Notes: generated from the letters alone by a model not told the origin. A stretch of 64,000 bases of DNA from Nymphaea colorata (GCF_008831285.2 NC_045144.1:13195858-13259857); one strand, 5' to 3'; shown: positions 1 to 11,937, counted from the stretch's first letter. Numbers and translations are program-made.

Positions 1-1526
1 TTGGTAACAATGGTGTACTGATAATGTCTCATAAATTTATCTAAGCAGATTCATAACAAACGGTAACACGTTGTTTCATAAACCTACTTGATCTATCAAA
101 CAATACTTCACATCTATCAAACAATAACATTGTGTTTTTGCTGTTAAATGTCCTCTACGGGATTGATTGTTTCCGCATTTGTCTGTGTTTATGGGGTAGG
201 TTTTAGAAAATCACACAAAGAAATTTCAGTCTCAATGACTTCCTAGAGAGGAACCCTGGCAACCTTAGCCTACTTACGTCATGGCTTTCTCCTTGCCATC
301 CTGAACATTCCACTTTAGGTCCCTTGTGTTGATGCTAACCTTTATTCGCCCAATCCACTTAGCCTAACTCTTTAAAAGAGAGTATGGAAGTGGTAGCAAT
401 CAATTCTCTGAAAGTTGTTGAGGATGAAAGAAAGGGCAAGGGCATAGTCTATGCATATATGGTTCTTCATCATATTGCATGTAGGTCACCATCGTTTGAT
501 GAAATCTCATGTGACCTTATCTGCTTTTTGTTTGAGATTTTATAAATGACTAAGGGTGAGTTTAGCTCAATTGGGATTGGTACATGAGTTCACACACTGG
601 ACCTACCCAGTGCTCAATAAGGTTTGGTATTGGGTCAGCTCAATGTTCGTGGGTTGAGGACATTTAAAGAATTGACCAAAATATTGCGAAAATGAGAAAA
701 GTGCATTTTCCAAATCTAGCAAATATAAACATCCATATCCACGCCGAAACATTAAGCTCAATTGTTAGATCGAGCATCGAAAGTGACCTCCTTTTTAACT
801 TGCATATAGGTTTGAATTTACTTATTTCTACCTTAAGTTGAACACTTAGTGAGTCTAGATTGTATCTTAGGGTTAACGAAGTCCAAGTCTAGGAAACCTC
901 TCTTTTTTTTCCAATAAGTTATGTGCACAATGGAGCTTTTGAGAAAAGGTTTTTTAAAGTGGATACACAGACCCAAGTGAGGAGCTTATTGAAGATTACC
1001 ACACCTTCCTTGGAGCAACATAAACTATGTTTTTTTTTTTCTCTTTTGTGTTTATTTTTATTTGGATTCATTCCTAAATGTTATGTTTTGTTTGAAGTAA
1101 TAAAATCCAAATTTATTTATATTTTTTTATTTTTTTTGTTCCATGTGGATCTATTCTTTCTCACCATTTTAACGGAGATCGGTTAACAACAAATATGGTG
1201 CCCATATCATTTTAAGTGTGCATTTACGTAAAAATGTACATCAAGTTTTCATAAATATACATGTGGCGCACGTGATAGCTCCAGTTCATGGACCAATCCT
1301 CCAATTCTCCTTTGGAAACCTCTCCTATATGGTGCACACTGACCTGAAAATGAAACAAAAGGGAAAAAAATAGAAAAGAAACCTGGAAGGCGTGTAAGAT
1401 CTAATTTAAGTTAACCCCAACTGTGTTTCTTGCAATGCTAGAATATTCAAAATAGACCCTAACTAGGAAGCTAACAAGGTTGGCTCATAAAATGCAACCT
1501 AAAGCATAGCCCTATGAATGTGATGA
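1..1526. other. Non-coding flank
   Basis: No reading frame here resembles a known protein. The frame at 923-1186 is low-complexity F/L/K-rich and overlaps poly-T runs, so I do not call it. The stretch has no terminal repeats that I can pair. A possible SINE inside it is listed separately. Confidence 0.6.
540..690 (+). repeat. Possible tRNA-derived SINE
   Basis: The stretch ttagctcaattggg followed by attggta resembles the A box of a Pol III promoter (TRGCNNAGNNGG), which is the hallmark of tRNA-derived plant SINEs. About 70 bases downstream, gttcgtgggttgagg is a weak match to a B box. The phrase 'gagttcacacactgg' between the boxes is also of a kind seen in plant SINEs. No poly(A) tail or target duplication was found, so the limits are approximate. 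It could be chance similarity. Confidence 0.3.
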
Positions 1527-4500
1527 TGACACTTGAAACACCTAAAATTCAAATGAAACCTGAATTAAATTATATAATATTAATCAAAATTTTAAAGAAG
1601 ACCTTAGTTTAGTGAACTAAGTGAGAATCAAGGAAAGTCTAAAAGAAAGTGAACTCAAGATGGCACTACGGAAATCACACAAATCACACCACTAGCTATG
1701 AAAGGATAAAATCCTGCACTCAATACACTAAGTCCTAGATAAACTAGAAATAACCTCTAATTTTTAGACCTAGGAGAAATAACATTTAGTAACAGTAACT
1801 GCCTTGTAAACAAAAATTGTAACGATTTTTGTTTTGGGCAGGTCGGGTTGGATCGGGGTCCAAACCCGGACCCAAACCTCACCCGCGTGAAGAGGCCAAT
1901 GCGGGGGCTCTTCTTCCTCATCTTCCTCTTTGTCTCCCTCTTCGCTTCCCTCTCATTCTGTAGGTGTGCATCCGATGCAGAGAACAAGAAGGTGGAGGAA
2001 GGAGCAGTGGTGGCGGCGGTGCAGTGTGGTGGCTGCAGCGGTGGTGCAGTGCGGCGACAATTAGGGTAACCATATTTCTCTCTCTCCCATTTGTTTCCCC
2101 CTTCCTTCTTACCCTGTCTCGCCCGAGCCCTCTCCTTCTGTACTCTCTTCCTCCCACGCCCCTCACTCACCCTCTCTTCCTCTCATCTTCAGTCCCCTTC
2201 ACCCTTGTTCCACCAAATCGTGTCGTCCCTCTCCCTTTGTCCTGAGGTCTCTCTATCTGTCTCCCCTCTTTGTCTGCACTCCCTCCCTCCCGTGCTCCTC
2301 TCTTGCCCTCTCGTCTCTTTGTTCATACCATCTCTCTCTCGCACTGTCTCCCTCCTTTGCAACTTTCCTGCACTCTCTCTCTCTCTCTCTTTACCGCTAG
2401 CCATATTCATGCACAACCTCCTCTCTCATTGTCTCTCTGCACACACCCTCCCTACAGCCAGTCTCCTCTAACTCGCAGCCCCATCTCACTCTCACCTTTA
2501 GCTGAGCACTCTCTGCTTTCCTCCTCTCACTTGTCCTTTTTTTCTCCACACCTGATTGTTGTCCCTGCCTAATCGTGCGTATTTATTCCTCAGCCAAACC
2601 AGCTCCCTCACTATCAGATGCCCTATTCTCATAGCAGACCTCTCTCTTGAACTCTTTTTCACTCATTCTCACTCTTTTTGTGGCTGTTGGGTTGGAATTG
2701 CAGCTTGGGGGTACGTCTTTCTCCTCATAACAGTGAATAGAAGGCATTGGAGGTGACGACAACATTTAATTTTAGCTGATTGGGAATCGGTCGAGCACTT
2801 GAGGTGGCTGCCGGGAGCATTGCAACAGGTAGGACTCTAAGAGTGGGGTGAGGGAGGCCTAATCGAGCCTAAATTGTCTAATATTTTCTATTAGTACATG
2901 TATAATTATTATTTGAGTATGCTAGATTCAAGATTGGATGATTTAGCATGTTAACGACTTTGCTTTTTTGGGAAGGTCTAAGACTGTTATGGAGGGACGA
3001 GGATCTATGTATATAATTATCTTTCTAGCATGATGGGTTAATTTTTGAAATGGCTAGAGCATGATAGAGATTTTGATGATGTTGAGAAGGTTTATAACCG
3101 TCTTAGCAAACTCATGACGTATGTTTTTATTGATGTGCATATATGTTGTTTGTTGGGAAAGAGTAAGTACGTTGGAAAGACACCTCAACTAAGAAAGCAG
3201 GTGAGAAACATATGAGTGATTGGTTGAATTGAAAGCTTAGAGCTTAAATAATCTAGTCACAACCTTAAAGAGTTGGGAAGAGACCTATTAGAGGGCTTTG
3301 TGGACCGATACTACCTGTTTCATTTTCTTGAAGCAATAACCTACGCCTCAATGATTCCATTTCATACTTGTATAGATTGTAAAACACAGTGAGTAGAAAA
3401 CTTATCACTTGATTATGTTTGCAGGTACACCGGGTACACCGAGTAGACCTTAAGCCACAAAATTCAAAGTTGAGGCATTTTGTCTTTTGGCGATGCACGA
3501 CAGGTATAACGGCATTCCAAGCAAATCCTTGCCTTGGACCAACTTTAGAATACATGCCTTACAGGATCGTTGGATCCTATGATTGTGTTGTGATTGAATG
3601 AACGTATGCATGTGATTCAATGATTATGAGATTGGTTTTGTTTTTAAAATTACTACGCAAATTTCATGTGCATGCTAGCAATTATAACTGCTTAGGATAG
3701 GTGAGGAGGGGTATCGAGTCGAATACCTCATCGATCCTGATTGTGCATTAGAAAGCATTATAGAATGATAATTACATAGGATAGTTACGAACCAATCACG
3801 GATTGAGACTACTCTTTGTGGTTTAACTAAGTTTTGTAAGATGTACTTGATGTGTTTGATTGATGTGAATGTTGTAATATGTTTCGTATGCATTGCCGTG
3901 GGCATGATGCAATTGAATGAATTTGAAGGTAGTTGTACCCGTAAAGTTATGACGACTAGCTAAGAGTATTGACTATATGTGCCTTGTGTGGAGATAGTTG
4001 GAGGTATGAGTGCACTCATGAAGTGAACCAATCTCATGTGCTAGTTGATCATTTTGTGAATGTGCTATCATAATGATAAGTAAGAAAGAATAATAGATGT
4101 AAGACCAGTGGGTTATGGCAATGTGTTTGGGAGATGTCCCACCCTCACCACTGGTTTCGGTATCTCGGAGCGCAGGTGGTGCAAAACCTCATAATATTGT
4201 TATGTTATGTGCTTGGAGCATTGAGCTACTGCATTCCCAACTTGGGTGTCCTAGGGAAGGTTGAGTAACTCTCATTGGAATTAACACATCCATGAAAGAA
4301 TGTTTTACCGTTACAGCGTGAACGGATCCATATTGTTTTGGGCCATCATGGGAGTTGTCTCCCGACTGTAGGTCATCTGTGGTGTGCACGTGTCTGTGTT
4401 TGCACCCACAAGAACTATCAGTTCACTAAAGCTAATGTAAATGAAAAGAATGTGAATGAAATGTATGTGAAAGAAGCGAATATGCATGAAATGAATGTGA

Positions 4501-5068
4501 TTATGAAATGTGTCCATTGTGGCAGTTGAGCGGTCTTTACATGTTGTGGTATATGTGAGAGGCTTCCATGATAAGTCATGTGACTGCAGACTCCTATCAT
4601 GACATGATAGTGTTTTGTTTTCGTATTTGTTATATTCCAGATTTGAACTCTTATCTTACAGGGTTAGAGATTTATCTGGTCTGTTACCACACTGCGTAGG
4701 CTAAGCCTTCTGTTGTTTACTCTTTTAGGTTTTGGGGACCTGAGCAATAGATTGATTAGATGGCTTAACTCATATTCTACTAGACAGATTTTGGGTCTAT
4801 TGTCGTGCCGACACATCCTGTTTTGGTCTCCATGATGTCTTGTTTTTGTTGGACATTAATGTTGTGGTTTGGAACATTTTTGTCATATGTATTATTGACA
4901 AATACAAAGTGAATTTTGTGTGAAATGAATTTACTATATAATGAAATGTTTACCCCATTTTCTTTTTATGTACATAGCTTCTATTGAATTGTTGTGTCGT
5001 TGCATTTCAATGTTTTATGTTTTTTTAAAAAAAAAGTTATTTGAGGGCCAGAATGTTGGGATGTGACA
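1527..5068 (+). repeat. Probable 5' LTR of a Tekay-like gypsy element
   Basis: The right edge is supported: the sequence ends ...gggatgtgaca just four bases before an initiator-Met primer binding site at 5073, the usual LTR/PBS spacing. The left edge at about 1527 (tgacacttgaaacacctaaaattc) is a guess, based on resemblance to the start of Tekay/Del LTRs, which often read TG-ACACC-AAAATT. No 3' LTR partner survives, because the element is cut at about 11936, so the length (about 3.5 kb) cannot be confirmed. If right, the pyrimidine-rich block at 2075-2560 lies inside the LTR. No coding frame here is convincing. Confidence 0.35.
2075..2560 (+). repeat. Pyrimidine-rich (CT) tract
   Basis: About 480 bases of nearly continuous C and T, including a (CT)n run near 2370-2391 and many ctccctctc phrases. 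It creates several overlapping open frames on both strands with biased S/L/P or R/E composition. These are composition artefacts. Tracts like this occur in LTR leaders and in plant promoters. Confidence 0.8.
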
Positions 5069-5072
5069 ACTT

Positions 5073-5084
5073 TGGTATCAGAGC
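5073..5084 (+). other. Primer binding site (initiator-Met tRNA type)
   Basis: The 12 bases tggtatcagagc match the complement of the 3' end of plant initiator methionine tRNA, the primer used by most plant gypsy and copia elements. It lies four bases after the putative LTR end (tgtgaca) and on the same strand as the gag-pol relic at 8.5-11.9 kb. It therefore most likely belongs to that element, now separated from its gag by two later insertions. Confidence 0.8.
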
Positions 5085-5170
5085 TATGGAAAATCCTACT
5101 ATGAATGTGACTTAAAGCCTATCTATGAAGCCATGTTGCCCAGGTATGCGCTACTTGATTGAACTTTTAT

Positions 5171-5465
5171 TAAGGGTGGGCATCGGGCTGAGCCGGTGAG
5201 CCTGGCCCGGTAAGGCCTAGCCCGGCCCGTGCCCAGTCCATTTAAAATTAAAAAATATCTTTTTAATTATGAAATATTTTTTAAATATAAAATAGATTTA
5301 TTAATAATAAATATATATTATTAAAACAAAAAAAATTAAAAAAAAATTAAAACGGGTCGGGCCGAGCTGACCCGGGCCGGCCTATCGGGCCCGGGCCTGG
5401 TTTTTCCCAGCCCAAGCCCGGGCTCGGCCCAGGCCAGGTTTTTCCCGGCCCGACGCCCACCCTTA
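5171..5465. mobile_element. hAT-like MITE, 295 bp
   Basis: The ends form terminal inverted repeats: taagggtgggcatcgggc at the left and gcccgacgcccaccctta at the right. Direct 8-bp flanks acttttat (5163-5170) and gcttttat (5466-5473) differ at one base, as expected of a hAT target site duplication. The subterminal parts are GC-rich (gcccggcccg motifs) around an A/T-only core at about 5240-5350. There is no transposase, so it is non-autonomous. It sits just after the primer binding site of the gypsy element and is younger than it. Confidence 0.8.
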
Positions 5466-6234
5466 GCTTTTATTGTAGTTTTGATTTTATAGTGATATAT
5501 ACGTATAGAATGTGATTGATGTTTTGAGATATTGTGGTGATGTACCTTTGTGATTTAGCTTGAAAGAGTTGTCTCAGACATTGTAATAAGAATGAAGGTT
5601 CTTGCTTAAATAGATGGAGTACCAAAGAGGTAGGGTGTCAACGGATCGGATATGCATCCAAAATGACTTTAAAAAATCGGATATGGTAAACAATTTAATA
5701 TCCGAATAAGAAAATCGGATCAGATTCGAATTTAAGAAATAACATCCGATCGGATTCAGATTCGGTTTTAAGGAAATATCCGATCGGATACTCAACCATC
5801 TTATCCGATCGGATACGGATTCAGATTCGGTTTTAAGTAAATATTCGATTGGATACTTAACAGTATATCCAAATCATGAGTTGATATCCGAATCTGAATT
5901 ACAGGTTGATATCTGAATCCAAACCATGAGTTGATATCCGAATCCGAACCGTCAATTGATATCCGATTCCGAACAGTCAGTTGATATCCGCTAAAATCCG
6001 AATCTGAACCTTGAGTTGGTGTATCCACGTTTTGAAGTTGAGATTTCTGAATGGTTGGGCAAAAGGACTGCCCAAACGCTCATACTTAAAGTTCTGGTTA
6101 ATTAAGAATATGAATTGTATATGAACGTATAATCTGATTAAGAGGTAATGACTTCCATTAAGTTTCATATAATAATAGTCAAATAGTTACCATATACACC
6201 ATTTAACTTAAAGTATTTAAAAATTTTATTTATC

Positions 6235-7150
6235 AAATTATCAATTATTTATTTAATTAATTAAGTAAATTATTTTGTATAATCATATAATATGTCCAAA
6301 AGTCTTAGAATTTGATATAAAATACATAATTCACAAATTTAAAAACAAAAACCTTTAACTAGTAGAAAAACAATAAATTGTTTGATTTAATAAATTATAT
6401 GATTTGATTAAATAATACAAATTTATGTAAAAGAACACTTATTGAAATAAAGCTAAGAGGACTAACCCAAAAAGTCAGTGAGAATGTGGAAGAATGAAGG
6501 TTTGACATCATTGAAACACTATTTTTACATATATAAAGCAAAAATCTTTTAATTAACTCAATCAAATTAGAAAAAAATATTAAATAGTGTCTTTCTTAAA
6601 TGAAAAATAATGTAGGTCACTTGATTTAATAACTTTCAATAAGTATATCATCAAATAATAGTTTACTCCATCAAAATATGTTATTATTTAAAAATAATCA
6701 AATCAATGTTCAATATGCACAATTGATATGAAAAAAAACAATTGATGTGAAAAAAGTATTAAATGTCATATCAATAACTTATGAAAAAAGAAATCATATG
6801 AAAAACCTGTGGAAAAAATATAAAAATCATATAAAAAATATGTTTTATAATAAATAAAAATCTCACGCATTATGATATTCATTTTAAGTTGAAAGCATCT
6901 TCACTGTTTCAAATAGATATGTTTAATATAAAAAAACTTCTAAACACATAAAAAAATCTATCAATTTATTAATTTACTTATTTAATCAATCAAATAAATT
7001 ATTTTATATAATCATATAATTTATTCAAAGGTCTTAGGTATTTTACATATAACACATAATTTACGAACTTGAAAACAAAAGCCTTTAACTTAGTAAGAAA
7101 ACAACAAATTGTTCGATTTGATAAACTATTTTATATATCATTGGAGTAAT
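6235..7150 (+). repeat. Diverged direct repeat inside the foldback element
   Basis: The segment about 6235-6420 (phrases aattattttgtataatcatataat, aaaacaaaaacctttaact, aaacaataaattgtttgattt) recurs in the same orientation at about 6960-7130 (aaattattttatataatcatataat, aaaacaaaagcctttaactta, aaacaacaaattgttcgattt). The two copies lie about 715 bases apart. This suggests an internal duplication in the element's history. There is no coding content. Confidence 0.6.
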
Positions 7151-7360
7151 TATACAATTTTATGTAAAAAAAAATTATTGCAATAAATGTAAGAGGCCTA
7201 ATAAATTATCTGAAAAAAGTTATTAAATAATGTCTTTTTAATGAAAAATAATATGGGTTACCTGATTTAATAATTATTATGAAGAAAATATGAAAGTCAA
7301 ATATACTAGTAAAAAAAAAATTATGAGTTGTTTAGATGACACACTTAAATTCATTTCTTT

Positions 7361-7605
7361 AAAATTTTAGGTGAAGCCAAAACATATTTTTTTTATACGA
7401 TAAATTTACGAGTTGTTTTGTTACAAAAGTCAAACTATAGTTTTCAAATTTTAAGTGAAGTCAAAATATTGTTTTTTAATTTTTTTTATATATGATAAAC
7501 TTACGAGTTGTTTTGTTGCAAGATCTAAACTATAGTTTTAAAATTTTAAGTGAAGCCAAAACATAGTTTTTTAATTTTTTTTATATACGATAAACTTACC
7601 AACAA
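7361..7605 (+). repeat. Three tandem A/T-rich repeats in the foldback core
   Basis: Three copies begin near 7361, 7446 and 7541. Each opens with aaattttaagtgaagccaaaa, then a T-rich run, then gataaacttacgagttgttttgtt and aactatagtttt (the last copy is truncated). The spacing is about 85 and 95 bases. They lie in the non-coding centre of the 2.7-kb element. Confidence 0.65.
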
Positions 7606-8514
7606 CTATTTTACATTAAATATATATTTTTGCGATTAATTTTCATATTTTAAAAATACTCATTTTATTGAAATTTCTTAATACAAGTTTTTTTATTAAT
7701 GTTAATTAAATAAATACATTATTTAAGATATAATGTTTAGTTGATGTCTTAATTATAATAGTTTGCTTGTTTATACAAAAACGTTTAATTAAAATACAAT
7801 ATGAATTATTAATTAATTAGTTTTATGTGATATAATTTTAAATTCTTTAAGTTAAATGGTAATATGGTAATTATTTGACTATTGTTATACGCAACTTCAT
7901 CAAAGCCATTTCCTCTTAATCAGATTATACTCTTTCATATACAATTTATATTATTCTTATATCATAACTTTAAGTTGGTGCGTTTGGCTAGACCCTTTGT
8001 CCAACCATTCATAGGTCACAACTTCAAAACGTGGGGACACCAACTCATGCTCTAAGTTTGGATTCAGATATAAATTAAAATTCAGATTCAGATTAGATTT
8101 GGATATAACTTAAAATTCGGATCGGATTCAGATATAACTTAAAATTCGGATCGGATTCGGATATAACTTAAAATTCGGATCGGATTCAAGTATAACTAAA
8201 AATCGAATTCGGATCGGATTCAGATGTAGATTTTAAAGTCGGATTCGGATATGGTATAAACTTCTTCTCATCCGAATTCGAATACTAATCCGAATCTGAA
8301 TATATGAATATCCGAAAAGTCGGATATGATAAAAGATATATCTGATTCAAATCCGTTCCGTTGACATCTCCACGTAGAGGTAAGAAACGAGGTGGGCCGA
8401 CCGGCCATAAAGGTACAAAGAGAACCAAGTTCGGCCCATTCAGATCTACATACCCCATTGGACGATAGCACGTCAGGGCAACCATTCGCTCAAACTAGTG
8501 TGGGTGCCCAAACC

Positions 8515-9505
8515 CCACCAATGCAGACCCCACCCATGGATAAGTAGACTATACTGCTGACTACTTTGCAGACACTGGCCTCCCTAATATAGTTAATGGT
8601 CAGTAATTAGAGAAGTCATGCATCTCCTTCAAGAGACACCACTGCACCACCTAAGGAAAAGGCAACTTTGGTGTCATTTAAGCAATTGATGTCGAAGCAG
8701 CCGCCTGTCTTTATGGGAGATGGCAACCCAGATGTAGCAGATGAGTTGATTGAAGAGGTTGAATGCATCTTTGAGCTTCTCAAGATGCAAGAATGTGATA
8801 AAGTTAACTATGACTCGTATTTGTTGAAAGGTGATGCGAAACGCTGGTGGCAATCGACCCATGAGATTCGGTTTGTAGGCCAACAACCAATCTCATGGAA
8901 GCAGTTCAAAGATCCATTCTTCAACACTTACTTCCCAACACATGCCAGAAACAAAAAGATGCAGGAATTCCTTGAGTTGCAATAAAACCATATGAGCTTG
9001 GAAGAGTATGTTACCAAGTATCTACACTTAGAGGTGTATTGCCCACATCTCTACACAATAAATGAGGCCAAGGCAAACAAGTTTATGCATGGATAGAGTG
9101 ATGGGCTGTGAAGCAAGGTGATGCTCAGCAAGCCTCACCATTTAGACAAGGCGGTCACCATGGTTAGAAGCATGGAAGAAGATTGGACTGTGACTCAGAA
9201 GGACCATCACAAGAAGACAAACCAACACACACACGGTGGACGGATGCAGGCCAAGCACCACAACTTTGCAGGTAGGACAAAGTCTTATGGGAAGCATGAT
9301 GATAGAGCATTCAGGCGGAACATGCCTAACCCTAGTGACACCACATAGGGGACAGTGACCACTCCGACTCTACCGAGGTACCCTACTTGCTTATGTGTGC
9401 GCCCTGGAAAGCTGTGTTATTTGGAGACCAGAGCATGTTTACACTATAGAAGGATGAGACACTTCATCAAAGATTGCCCCACGATTCAATGAAAGGACTT
9501 AAAGA
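8515..9505 (+). pseudogene. gag: Ty3/gypsy gag relic (Tekay-like)
   Basis: The best frame (8668-8985) contains the retrotransposon gag core: a start like FKQLMSKQPPVFMGDGNPD, then LLKGDAKRWWQS and WKQFKDPFFNTYFP. These match the capsid region of plant chromovirus gags. Stops interrupt the continuation (a Q-to-stop after LELQ near 8985 and further stops near 9095-9110), and a second fragment covers 9118-9348. The CCHC zinc knuckle near 9425-9480 is damaged: the pattern C-x2-Y-x4-H-x4-C has lost its second Cys. The protein would package element RNA. It cannot be made in one piece. Confidence 0.85.
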
Positions 9506-9519
9506 AGCTCGAGGCCGGT

Positions 9520-9960
9520 CCTTTTAACACACAAAAGGTGACCGGATGTGTCTATGCGTTATCGTAGAGGAGCTTCGAGCACACGATCTCATTGAATGTA
9601 CATTACTTGTTGATTCTCACATTGCTAGAGTGTTGTTTGATGCAGGGATGGCTCATTCTTTCATATCTATTCGATTTGTCGCTTCACTAGAAGTATCAGC
9701 TAGGATGACGTCGTATGTTTTGAAAGTGGTAAGCCCTATGCATGCACAAGATTCGTGTAGCTAGTATCTACTTGATGTAGACGTGGAGATCCATCAACAT
9801 CATTTACCTGTATAGTTGATGATCATAAGTCTCAGTGGGTTCGATGTTATTTTGGGCATGAAATGACTATATACCGCGTTACGCCAATATAGATTGCAGA
9901 AAGAAGCAAATACAGTAATTGACTCATAAGACGCAACCAATGGAATTCCAAACTCGAAAA
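9520..9960 (+). pseudogene. Gypsy aspartic protease relic
   Basis: The frame 9546-9764 reads VLFDAGMAHSFIS around 9630-9670. In plant gypsy proteases this position is the active-site loop LFDSGA-HSFIS, so the D-S/T-G triad has become D-A-G and the following A is M. Downstream, at about 9840-9900, GFDVILGM precedes the damaged WL-RY-A-IDC linker between protease and RT, with a stop and a frame change. It follows gag and precedes RT, the normal pol order. Confidence 0.75.
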
Positions 9961-10079
9961 GTCAATTGAACTGATAAGATAATGGTGCCTACACTAAAGG
10001 CTAAACGATTGTTAGAAAATGAGAGTGTTGCATTTTTGGTCAACACGTTGATCAGTGAGACTGAACCGGTGAACTTATA

Positions 10080-10960
10080 GGATGTTGCCATTGTGAGCGA
10101 GTACCCTGATGTGTTTCTTGAAGAGCTATCTAGTTTGCATCCAACATGAGAAGTTGAGTTGAAGTTAGAGATTTTACCGGGGACAACTCCTTTTCTAAGG
10201 CACCCTACCGTATGACACTGACAGAGTTAAAAGAATTGAAGAAGCAATTACAAGAGGTCTAAGATAAGTGTTTCATTCGACCCAAGGGAGTGCCTGTGTT
10301 GTTTGTTAAGAAGAAGGATAGAATGATGTGCTTGTGTATATATTATTGTATGTTGAATCAAGTCACCATCAAGAATAAGTATCCGCTTTTTAGAATTGAA
10401 GACTTGTTTGATCAACTCAAGAATGCCAAGGCATTCTCAAAGATTGATCTGAGGACAGATTATCATCCACTTTTAATACGGAAGGAAGATGTTGCTAAGT
10501 CTGCCTTTTGAACTAGATATGGGCACTTTGAATTTAGGGTCATGCCCTTTGGGTTGACCAATGTTCCTGCAGTATTTATAGACCTCATAAATTGGGTTTT
10601 CAAAGTCTACTTGGATTGATTTGTTATTATTTTTGTGGATGATATTTTGGTGTACTTAGAGAGTGAGGCAGAGCACAAAGATCATTTAAGGAGTGTGTTG
10701 AGAATTTTGCTCAATCATAAGTTATATGCCAAGTAATCAAAATGTGAATTTTGGCTAAAGAATGTGAACTTTCTTGGTCATGCGATCTCGAAGAAAGGAG
10801 TTTCCATCGATCCGGCTAAGGTATCAGCAGTACAAGACTAGAAGATGCCACACAACATAACCAAAGTTAGAAGCTTTTTGGGATTGGCAGGATACTATCA
10901 CATCTTTATACAAGACTTTTCGAAAATAACTATGCCATGACTAAGCTATTAACAAAAGAG
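10080..10960 (+). pseudogene. Gypsy reverse transcriptase relic
   Basis: Recognisable blocks in order are EYPDVFLEELSSL (about 10098), [13 protein letters not shown] (10284-10322), [13 protein letters not shown] and [11 protein letters not shown] (10380-10470), [14 protein letters not shown] (10520-10560) and the catalytic block [10 protein letters not shown] near 10628-10655. Then come FLGHAISKKGVS and VRSFLGLAGYY (10770-10905). The FVDD catalytic pair is preserved, but stops (for example near 10144, 10509, 10617 and 10735) and frame changes break it. The domain order and the FVDD context are those of Tekay/Del chromoviruses. Confidence 0.85.
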
Positions 10961-11400
10961 GTGAAGTTTGTCTGGGGCGAGGGGTGTGAAAAAAGTTTCC
11001 AAACTTTGAATGACAAGCTTACCACTGCACCTATTTTGACACTTCCATGGGGTAATTCTGGATTTGTGGTGTATATCAATGCATCAAGAATCAGTTATGG
11101 TTGTGTATTGATGTAACATGGTCATGTAGCAGCTTATGCATCTAGATAATTGAAGACACATGAGAAACATTATGCCACTCATGATTTGGAATTGGGACTT
11201 GTAGTATTCGCACAGAAGATATGGAGACACTATCTCTACGGTTCAGTTTTTGAGGTGTTTACGAACCACAAGTCATTGAAGTACATTTTTTTTCAAAAGG
11301 ATCTCAATTTGAGGCAAAAGAAGATGGATTGAGTATTTAAAAGATTATGATTTCAAAATATCATATTATCCAGGAAAAGTGAATGTGATAGCAATGCTTT
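10961..11400 (+). pseudogene. Gypsy RNase H relic with lost catalytic Asp residues
   Basis: The frame aligns with the usual gypsy RNase H. It includes [26 protein letters not shown] (split by a stop at about 11148) and [32 protein letters not shown]. Two positions that are normally Asp are Asn here: VVYINAS near 11067-11085 (family: Y-S-D-A-S) and FTNHKSLKY near 11258-11285 (family: FTDHKSLKY). Both fit G-to-A transitions. With stops at about 11115, 11148 and 11330 it is inactive. Confidence 0.8.
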
Positions 11401-11504
11401 GAGTAGACATATTAAGACAACAATATGCAGTATGTTGACTTGCTTTTGAACATTGTTGCAAAATGTGATAGCTTGACATTCTCACCTATGTGATAAGAAT
11501 AGAG

Positions 11505-11937
11505 TAACAATGACTGCCTTGATACGATATCTTTTGTTGGAGGAGCTTATATTGAAGCAAAAGGAGGATCTTGGTTTTACTAAAAACATGAAAGAAAGTA
11601 AGAAGACAGATTCTCCTTGGTATCAAGATGAAGATGGTTCGTTGTGGTTTCGACAAAGATTATGGATTCCTAGTGATGAAGGGTTGAAGCATCAATTGCT
11701 TGATGAAGGTCACAAATCTAAATTTTTGATATACTTTGGCAAGACAAAGATGTTTCAGGATATGAAACGAAATTATTGGTGGCTTGGAATGAAGCACAAA
11801 ATTGCAAAATATGTGGCAAAGTGCTTAGTTTGTCAGTGGGTCAAAGCAGAACATCAACCGCTAGGAGGCTTGTTGTAGAAGAGAGATATTCCAGTGTAGA
11901 AGTGAGAGGACATTATGATGGATTTTGTGATTGGTTT
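11505..11937 (+). pseudogene. Gypsy integrase N-terminal relic
   Basis: The open frame 11510-11878 has the H2C2 zinc-binding region: EGHKSKF, MKRNYWWLGMKHKIAKYV, then CLVCQWVKAEHQ. In Tekay-like elements a second His (H-x-G) stands where this copy has YFG. After a stop at 11876 the integrase core begins with DIMMDFVIGL (about 11909-11938). It ends there, where copia sequence starts. The catalytic core beyond the first Asp and any chromodomain are missing. Confidence 0.85.

Larger units (their letters stand above)
5631..8372. mobile_element. 2.7-kb foldback-type non-autonomous hAT-like element
   Basis: The left end tagggtgtcaacgga and the right end tccgttgacatctcca are inverted repeats. Flanks caaagagg (5623-5630) and cgtagagg (8373-8380) match at 6 of 8 bases. 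The inverted similarity continues far inward. Left phrases around 6010-6200 (cacgttttgaagttg, ggttgggcaaaagg, tctgattaagaggtaatga, tagtcaaatagttaccata, catttaacttaaagta) recur in reverse complement at about 7830-8035, so each arm is 500-700 bp. The subterminal zones carry many ggatcggattcggatat or atccgaatc repeats. The interior is very A/T-rich and non-coding. It separates the gypsy leader from gag, so it inserted later. Confidence 0.8.

Noticed and set aside
1757-2756. Overlapping open frames on both strands in the CT-rich block, one with a signal-peptide-like start at 1902
   Set aside because: They result from pyrimidine-rich composition. Residue content is almost only S/L/P or R/E, several frames overlap, and none resembles a known protein.
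8268-8485. Two short minus-strand frames at the right end of the foldback element
   Set aside because: They cross the element boundary and its subterminal repeats, and match nothing.
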